10,519 nt of DNA from Flammeovirgaceae bacterium UBA2786 (GTDB lineage Bacteria > Bacteroidota > Bacteroidia > Cytophagales > Cyclobacteriaceae), in the NCBI GenBank assembly GCA_002352225.1, contig DEIA01000076.1:36728-47246 (forward strand). The letters run 5' to 3'. A program made the position numbers and the translations under genes. Positions 5,762 to 10,519 of this stretch are shown here, in pieces (within the stretch, counting starts at the first letter, position 1; each line of letters starts with the position of its first letter). The notes beneath the pieces were generated by a model. The model ran no database searches. It had not been told where the DNA came from and saw nothing but the letters and a program-made list of their open reading frames with translations.

Positions 5762-7264
5762 CTATTGATATTTAAGCTTATTGATAAAAAACACTTTACG
5801 GTATGTACCCTCTCTTAACTGGTTTCTAACGATCTGAACACCGGATGCGTAAAAGTGCTCTGGATACCAATAATCCAGTTTACTTTTTTCTGTATCGCGT
5901 TCTTTCACCAGGTCAAAATCAAACCGGGCTTTCATGGGGTCTGCTGTTTTCCCCTCCAGCACCTGATTACCTTTTATAGTTTTAGACCGGATCAGGTTAT
6001 TATGCAGATAAAGTAGGGTAATACGGTCGTGTTCAGGCGCAATTTTTACAAACTGTTGTAATTCGAATGTTTTTACGTCATTAATTTCAAAACTATTATC
6101 CCAAATAAGTTCTCCATTATTATCGAAGCCTATTATAACCGCATGCGTGTATTGATAGCCATCAAACACTCTGTCGGCACGCATCATCGGGTTGCCATAG
6201 TATCCCAATGTACCCACGCGGGCGTTAGAAAATGTGTAGCGTGGATAAAATGCTTCGCCTAACATCACATACTGGTTTTCATAAGGCACCACTTCATGTA
6301 CCAGAAACCGATAGCTAAAGCGAACTTTCTTACCCTTAATTTTTCTTCGCTCAATCCGTTCTTTTGTTCTGCGTTCGCGATTGGCTTTCATGTAACTGAA
6401 AAAATTTTGTAAGTCGCCAAAGTTGTAATACGTGGTTTTGTACTCTCCGGCAGGATTAATTTCGGCTACAAAAAGCCCGCGCGAGTAATTTGAATCCCGG
6501 CCACCATATACCCCTGCCACTACCTGGGCATTGTTGGGCATTTTAACCGACCGCCCAAAGATTAGATTTTTGTTTCCATCGGGCTCAATAACGGTTGTTT
6601 TAATAAGGTCGCCACTGGCACTGTAGTTTCGAATCCATAAACTTTTCTTCCGTTCGTAATTTTTGGCACTCACCACTACATCAACCGACCCATCCGGGTT
6701 TTGCTTTACCTGATTCAACTCACCGGGTTCGTTAAAAAAACCTGGTAACACCCGGGCTCGCCCCGTACTAAAATTGTAAAAGAGAACCAATGGCCTGTAG
6801 TTAAAATAGCCTCCCAGCATGGCACCCTCGTCTGTTACAATAAACTCGGTGGGGTTAAAGGGAATAAAGTTTTCAATATTATATATCCGATAGTTGCCAT
6901 TGCTAACATTAGAAGCCAGCAATTGAAAATTGCCCGAAATGAAGGTAGACGACTTGAAAAGTATAAAGGCTACTTTGTCTTTTACACGAATGTGAGACAC
7001 ACTCAAATTCTTATCCATGCCTATATACCCTTGCCAAGATTCGGCCAGGGTTGTATCGATTTTGATGAGGTGCATCCTGTCTCCATCCGGCATTATCAAC
7101 TTGCGATAAATCAGAAGACCATCTTCTTCTAATGAGGCCACTCTGAAACTCTCATTGTCATCGCGATCGTTAAGTAATAATTCATATCTGTTTAATTGCT
7201 CAACCTGTGCAACTAAGGGATTGATGCAAATCAGGAGTAGCGCTATCGTTCTACTTAATTTCAA
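5762..7264 (-). CDS. Secreted protein of unknown function, paralog of the gene upstream (probable TTG start)
   Basis: I do not recognise this family. From the TTG at 7264 the protein has 500 residues and begins MKLSRTIALLLICINPLVAQ, a good signal peptide. The frame is open to an ATG at 7354, but that start would add 30 residues before the signal peptide and a 104-bp overlap with the upstream gene. The TTG start also places the IDTTL motif at Asp70, almost the same as in the paralog (Asp69). Shared landmarks with the paralog are IDTTLAESW, LGGY, LPGFF, YYNFGDLQNFFSYM, a highly basic stretch near 290-312 and the ending VFFINKLKYQ. The sequence is rich in predicted beta-strands, suggesting a repeat-type beta fold such as a propeller, which is inference only. 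No lipobox or membrane segment is present beyond the signal. It sits 29 bp before pyrR. Confidence 0.72.
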   Translation of the reverse strand: MKLSRTIALLLICINPLVAQVEQLNRYELLLNDRDDNESFRVASLEEDGLLIYRKLIMPDGDRMHLIKIDTTLAESWQGYIGMDKNLSVSHIRVKDKVAFILFKSSTFISGNFQLLASNVSNGNYRIYNIENFIPFNPTEFIVTDEGAMLGGYFNYRPLVLFYNFSTGRARVLPGFFNEPGELNQVKQNPDGSVDVVVSAKNYERKKSLWIRNYSASGDLIKTTVIEPDGNKNLIFGRSVKMPNNAQVVAGVYGGRDSNYSRGLFVAEINPAGEYKTTYYNFGDLQNFFSYMKANRERRTKERIERRKIKGKKVRFSYRFLVHEVVPYENQYVMLGEAFYPRYTFSNARVGTLGYYGNPMMRADRVFDGYQYTHAVIIGFDNNGELIWDNSFEINDVKTFELQQFVKIAPEHDRITLLYLHNNLIRSKTIKGNQVLEGKTADPMKARFDFDLVKERDTEKSKLDYWYPEHFYASGVQIVRNQLREGTYRKVFFINKLKYQ

Positions 7265-8801
7265 TCTTATTGATGTAAAAGACCTGCCGGCCAGCTTCCA
7301 GTGAACTTTGGCTTGAATGACGAAGAGTTTGATATCCCCACACATAAAAAGCATTATTGTACCAACTCCGAATATAACTTGCTGCTTCCGACTCGTGCCG
7401 AACTGTTTCTGCCGGATTTGAAACTATTGATTGTACGGTATCCAGCTCAACCTCATCGCCAAAACTGCGTAATAGCCTAACTTCTTTTTCTTTTTTAAAC
7501 CCCATAGCCATTTCACCTTTATAAAAAATAAAATCAGAGGTTTGTTCCAGGGTGTTCGTTTTCAGCTCGCCAAGTTTCAACCCAAAATCGCGCAACGGTT
7601 TTCCATTAATATCCAGAAGAGCCACGGCAGCATAAATCATTTTTGAATCGGCCGCAGCGGGTTGATTGTATTGATAGGGGGTATTGTAATACCGACTCAT
7701 AAACGGATTGTAACCATACGGAGAATAGGCATACATCGGTGGTCCGAAATTTCCGTATGGATAGGGGCTGAAGGTAGTTGATGGTTGGTACACTTCTAAC
7801 AATAAGCCAAACCCTTCGGGTTGTTCTTCTAAACGCATAGGAACTGTATACGTTTTAAAGTCAGGAACCTTTCCAATTTTAGCGGCCTCTACTGCACGCG
7901 ACTTTATTTTAGCGGCTCGTTTTTTGGACAGGTAATCTACAAAGTGGTTAAACCTTCCAAAGTCGTAAAAATTAATGGCTTGGTTGGCGAATGGGTCAAT
8001 CAGGGAGGTAAAAATACCACTGGCTTGTTTAGAGTTGCCCATTGTCCATGTGCCGGCTATAAGCAGTTCGTCATTAATTAATGTGCTGGTTAAGCCAGAC
8101 AGAATAGTGCGTTCATGTTCGATTTCCATCACATCCTCCATCAAAACGGCCCCGGTGGCATCGAATGTTTTTAGCAGTAGTTTTTTGTCTTGCTTATTGC
8201 TGCGATCCATGATTAATGCATTGAACGTATTATTCGTGTTTACCCGTAAATCCAATAACTCAGAATTGGTAATAAAAAAGCCGGGCACCAGTTTGGCTTT
8301 TTCTGTTTGCAAATCGAACAACAAAATGGCAGGTTCATTCGACACATAACCACCCAATGTTACTACGTTTACCAACGCGCTGAAGTGTGTAACTTTAAAG
8401 GTGATTTCCTGCTTAATAGTATATTTTCCTATTGCCTGCGATTGGGTATGTATTGTATACAAGACCAGGTTACTGGCCTCATGGTCACCTTCGCGGTAAA
8501 GCAAATAGATTAGATTATCGCGGTAATCGTAGCCCACCAGGCGTAACCTGTTTTCAATTTCCAGTTCGGTTAGCCAGACTTCCTGCAGGGTGGTGTCTAC
8601 CCGTATTACTTCCCATAGTTGTTTTCCTTCTTTGTACTTGTCTTTGTCGCGCACCATTGCCAATCCTTCCTTCTGCAAGGAAATAATGATGTAATCGCTG
8701 TCGCTATTTTTATGTTCTCGTTCAAAGCGGGCTGTTTGTTCCTGAGCATAGAGGACTACGGGGAAAAGCACTACTAAATAAAGGAGCAGGAAACGGTTCA
8801 T
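7251..8801 (-). CDS. Secreted protein of unknown function with Tyr/Pro/Gly/Asn-rich insert
   Basis: I do not recognise this family. The 516-residue protein starts with a signal peptide (MNRFLLLYLVVLFPVVLYAQ, cleavage near residue 19). It shares with the downstream paralog a GL-x-MVR segment, VDTTLQEVW (Asp69), TLGGYVSNEPAILLFD, VPGFF, INFYDFGRFNHFVDYL, a basic helix near 286-310 (KKRAAKIKSR) and the ending VFYINKIEIK. Residues about 338-383 are a low-complexity insert rich in Tyr, Pro, Gly and Asn (for example PYPYGNFGPPMYAYSPYGY) that is only partly represented in the paralog. Its ATG overlaps the stop of the EVE-domain gene in an ATGA arrangement, and its 3' end overlaps the next gene by 14 bp, so all three are probably co-translated. 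A periplasmic or outer-surface location is inferred. Confidence 0.8.
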   Translation of the reverse strand: MNRFLLLYLVVLFPVVLYAQEQTARFEREHKNSDSDYIIISLQKEGLAMVRDKDKYKEGKQLWEVIRVDTTLQEVWLTELEIENRLRLVGYDYRDNLIYLLYREGDHEASNLVLYTIHTQSQAIGKYTIKQEITFKVTHFSALVNVVTLGGYVSNEPAILLFDLQTEKAKLVPGFFITNSELLDLRVNTNNTFNALIMDRSNKQDKKLLLKTFDATGAVLMEDVMEIEHERTILSGLTSTLINDELLIAGTWTMGNSKQASGIFTSLIDPFANQAINFYDFGRFNHFVDYLSKKRAAKIKSRAVEAAKIGKVPDFKTYTVPMRLEEQPEGFGLLLEVYQPSTTFSPYPYGNFGPPMYAYSPYGYNPFMSRYYNTPYQYNQPAAADSKMIYAAVALLDINGKPLRDFGLKLGELKTNTLEQTSDFIFYKGEMAMGFKKEKEVRLLRSFGDEVELDTVQSIVSNPAETVRHESEAASYIRSWYNNAFYVWGYQTLRHSSQSSLEAGRQVFYINKIEIK

Positions 8802-9199
8802 TTTTCACTACGTTCAAGTATGCGATCAAATTCTTCTTTTCTTACAGGCTGAACAGAGAGCCGGGCCACTTTTACCAGCACCATTGAGGCAAGCAATTTA
8901 TCGGCTTTAATAGTGGATAAAGCTACTGGCAATTTTAGTTTTTTTACAGGCTTTAAATCAACAGCCACCCAATCGGGCGCTTTAGGTTCAGGATAAAATT
9001 CACGCGTAACCTCCGCGATACCCACTACTGATTTCTCTTCACCGGTATGATAGATAAAAGCCCAATCGCCTTTTTTCATGGCTTTCATATTACTTCTTGC
9101 CTGAAAGTTGCGCACGCCATCCCACACAGCTTTTTTATCACGCTCCAGGTCACTCCACGAAAAGGTTCCGGGTTCAGTTTTTAACAGCCAGTAATTCAT
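8798..9199 (-). CDS. EVE-domain protein (thymocyte nuclear protein 1-like)
   Basis: The 133-residue protein is a single EVE domain from end to end. Characteristic segments are MNYWLLKTEPGTFSWSDL at the N-terminus, VWDGVRNFQARSNMKAMKKGDWAFIYHTG in the middle, VVGIAEVTREFYPEPKAPDW, and MVLVKVARLSVQPVRKEEF at the end. EVE domains belong to the PUA-like fold and several bind modified bases in nucleic acid; the precise role of free-standing bacterial members is unsettled. No fusion to a nuclease or AAA domain is present, and no restriction gene is adjacent, so there is no sign of a defence function here. It is the first gene of the minus-strand block. Its stop overlaps the ATG of the next gene (ATGA). 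Confidence 0.92.
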   Translation of the reverse strand: MNYWLLKTEPGTFSWSDLERDKKAVWDGVRNFQARSNMKAMKKGDWAFIYHTGEEKSVVGIAEVTREFYPEPKAPDWVAVDLKPVKKLKLPVALSTIKADKLLASMVLVKVARLSVQPVRKEEFDRILERSEK

Positions 9200-9295
9200 A
9201 GTATTGCTTTTTGCTGATTGGTTAAGTTCCTTAAAGTATCTAAAATAGCAAATTGAATTCGTAATTTTCTGGATGGCATAACTACTATTTGAGAG
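9200..9295. promoter_or_regulatory. Divergent intergenic region, expected to hold two promoters
   Basis: These 96 AT-rich bases separate the divergent starts of the EVE-domain gene (-) and the GT9 gene (+). By position they should contain both promoters. On the minus strand TATTTTAG and TACTTTAA resemble the -7 element, and on the plus strand TAATTTTC does, but none has a -33 TTG at the expected spacing. I therefore do not assign exact sites. Confidence 0.4.
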
Positions 9296-10300
9296 ATGAA
9301 GGTTTTGGTAATTCGATTTTCTTCTATTGGCGATATTGTTCTAACCACACCGGTGGTTAGGGTGCTTAAAACTCAGCTAAATGATGCTGAAGTGCATTTT
9401 GCCACCAAAGATAAGTTTGCTGTGCTGGTGGAATCTAACCCATATATTGACAAGGTTCAGGTTTTGAAAGAAGACCTGGGTGAGTTTATTAAGCAATTAA
9501 AGGCAGAGCAATATGATTATGTAATTGATTTGCATAACAACCTGCGTACGCGAATTATCAAAACCTTTTTAGGTGTAAAAGCATATAGCTTTGATAAGCT
9601 TAATTTTCAGAAGTGGCTGTTGGTGAATTTGAAGATTAACCGATTGCCCAATGTTCATATTGTAGATCGTTGCCTTGACACGCTTAAACCATTGGAACTG
9701 AAAGCTGACACGCTAGGGTTAGATTATTTTATTCCTGAAAAGGATAATGTGCCTGTAGATTGGTTGCCAGCCGAATTTCAAAAAGGGTATGTGGCTTATG
9801 CGATGGGGGCACAGCATTATACCAAAAAATTGCCGCTCAGGCGAATGATTGAATTGTGTGATAAGATAAACAAACCGATTGTGTTGTTGGGCGGAAAGGA
9901 GGATTTTGAAATAGCGGAAAAAATACACGAGTTTTTTCAAAAACCGGAGCAAAGCGAATATGAAACAGGATTAGCAGAACTTGGAAAGAAGACAACAATT
10001 TTTAACGCGTGTGGTAAATTTAACATCAATCAATCGGCCAGTATAGTTAAAAATGCACAGTATGTGTTTGCGCACGATACCGGGCTAATGCACATTGCTG
10101 CAGCATTAAAGAAAGAAGTGTTTTCCATTTGGGGCAATACCATTCCCGAGTTTGGCATGTATCCGTATCGTACTAAGTTTACTGTGTTAGAGAATAAAAA
10201 AGTACCGTGCAGACCTTGTTCAAAAATTGGTTATGCGGCTTGTCCTAAAGGGCATTTTAAGTGTATGAACGATATTGTGTTTGATTTCTATTTGCCATAG
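9296..10300 (+). CDS. Glycosyltransferase family 9 (heptosyltransferase-like)
   Basis: The 334-residue protein resembles ADP-heptose:LPS heptosyltransferases. It starts with MKVLVIRFSSIGDIVLTTPVVRVLK, the standard N-terminal nucleotide-sugar-transferase segment of the family. The central YVIDLHNNLRTR lies near 75-90 and the C-terminal donor-binding motif HDTGLMHIAAA at 260-270. No signal peptide is present, so it acts at the cytoplasmic face of the inner membrane. Transfer of a sugar to a lipid-linked surface glycan or LPS core is likely; the actual donor cannot be read from sequence. Near the end are Cys305, Cys308, Cys316 and Cys323 (CRPC, AACPKGHFKC), a possible metal-binding cluster. After KCMND the chain ends quickly in FDFYLP, close to an apparently non-genic region and a possible IS end, so the last residues might be altered. 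Confidence 0.9.
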   Translation: MKVLVIRFSSIGDIVLTTPVVRVLKTQLNDAEVHFATKDKFAVLVESNPYIDKVQVLKEDLGEFIKQLKAEQYDYVIDLHNNLRTRIIKTFLGVKAYSFDKLNFQKWLLVNLKINRLPNVHIVDRCLDTLKPLELKADTLGLDYFIPEKDNVPVDWLPAEFQKGYVAYAMGAQHYTKKLPLRRMIELCDKINKPIVLLGGKEDFEIAEKIHEFFQKPEQSEYETGLAELGKKTTIFNACGKFNINQSASIVKNAQYVFAHDTGLMHIAAALKKEVFSIWGNTIPEFGMYPYRTKFTVLENKKVPCRPCSKIGYAACPKGHFKCMNDIVFDFYLP

Positions 10301-10331
10301 AACCTTAGGTTGCATAGGCACTTCGCAAGTG
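10293..10331. other. Two adjacent hairpins at the end of the GT9 gene
   Basis: AACCT/AGGTT (10301-10311) extends imperfectly to TGCC/GGCA (10293-10320) and covers the stop codon. Immediately after, CACTT/AAGTG (10319-10331) forms a second five-pair stem. Neither is followed by a T-run, so intrinsic termination is doubtful. Confidence 0.3.
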
Positions 10332-10499
10332 AAGACTGCCCTGACTGGGATGGAACGGGTGACTCCAAACCAACTTCCATCCAGATACCCCAAACCATTT
10401 ATTATTTGTAATAGCAAATGGCAACAATTTTCAAAATCGGGTTGGTGAAAGCCTGAAAGCCTGATATGATTGTAGAAAGCAATCCTATAGTTATCGAAA
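10301..10499. other. About 200 bp with no convincing gene
   Basis: Between the GT9 stop and the possible IS end I find no credible gene. A plus-strand frame is open from 10269 to 10445 and a minus-strand frame is open across the whole stretch, but neither has a recognisable product or a supported start. A tandem direct repeat of GAAAGCCT lies at 10447-10462. The stretch may be a degraded gene remnant or plain intergenic DNA. Confidence 0.5.
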
Positions 10500-10519
10500 G
10501 AGGCTGTCTCAAAAGTCAA
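10500..10519. mobile_element. Possible insertion-sequence terminal inverted repeat at the window edge
   Basis: The final 20 bases contain GAGGCTGTCTCAAAAGT. Termini of the form GGCTGTCTCAAAA are, from memory, common at ends of IS1182- and IS5-like elements. If correct, the element continues to the right of this window with its transposase there. No transposase codons and no second end are visible, so the family cannot be fixed. Confidence 0.45.

Noticed and set aside
7265..7354. ATG at 7354 as start of the second unknown secreted protein
   Set aside because: It places 30 extra residues ahead of the signal peptide and overlaps the upstream gene by 104 bp; these bases are explained by the upstream gene's C-terminus.
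8798..9199. EVE-domain gene as part of a restriction or defence system
   Set aside because: No McrB-like AAA protein, nuclease or methyltransferase is nearby; the neighbours are secreted proteins and metabolic genes.
10269..10445. Plus-strand frame open past the GT9 stop, tested as a frameshifted GT9 C-terminus
   Set aside because: The translated sequence does not resemble a GT9 tail and has no supported start; a frameshift cannot be argued from it.
10220..10519. Minus-strand open frame of about 99 codons at the right edge
   Set aside because: It overlaps the GT9 gene end antisense, starts with a non-ATG codon inside the possible IS end and shows no recognisable motif.

Overview
The window looks like a chromosomal segment from a Bacteroidota bacterium, probably of the Cytophagales type. 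This rests on the secreted SPOR/OmpA-type proteins, the pyrR-pyrB pair, a heme-less cystathionine beta-synthase with a CBS-domain tail, a GT9 enzyme with a C-terminal cysteine cluster, one good match to the Bacteroidota promoter pattern (TTTG, about 21 nt, TAnnTTTG), and mostly weak Shine-Dalgarno sequences. The genus cannot be named from sequence reading alone. The window reads as housekeeping and cell-envelope genes. I see no defence island, CRISPR array, tRNA or rRNA. The only mobile-element signal is a possible insertion-sequence end at the right edge.

Layout. Bases 1-99 are the 3' end of a probable penicillin-binding protein 1C gene (+). Next come two tandem paralogous genes (+, 196-1416 and 1529-2725). 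Each encodes a signal peptide, a SPOR-like domain, a beta-rich middle domain and a C-terminal OmpA-like domain. The second has its own candidate promoter and ends at a strong hairpin (2739-2778) that lies between convergent genes and can serve both strands.

The block 2820-9199 is entirely on the minus strand. In transcription order it holds an EVE-domain protein, two tandem paralogous secreted proteins of unknown function, pyrR, pyrB and a cystathionine beta-synthase gene. The first five genes overlap or lie within 29 bp of each other, so they probably form one transcription unit. The last is separated by 66 bp that contain a small hairpin and a weak promoter candidate. A 96-bp divergent gap (9200-9295) precedes a plus-strand GT9 glycosyltransferase (9296-10300). 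About 200 bp without a convincing gene then leads to the possible IS terminus.

How the genes work together. The PBP1C fragment and the two SPOR-OmpA proteins point to peptidoglycan synthesis and binding in the periplasm. PyrR and PyrB act in pyrimidine nucleotide metabolism. The CBS enzyme acts in transsulfuration. The GT9 enzyme probably builds surface glycan or lipopolysaccharide. The two most unusual points are the Asp-to-Asn change plus a 22-23 residue insertion in both OmpA-like domains, and the unexplained pair of secreted paralogs placed between an EVE-domain gene and pyrimidine genes.
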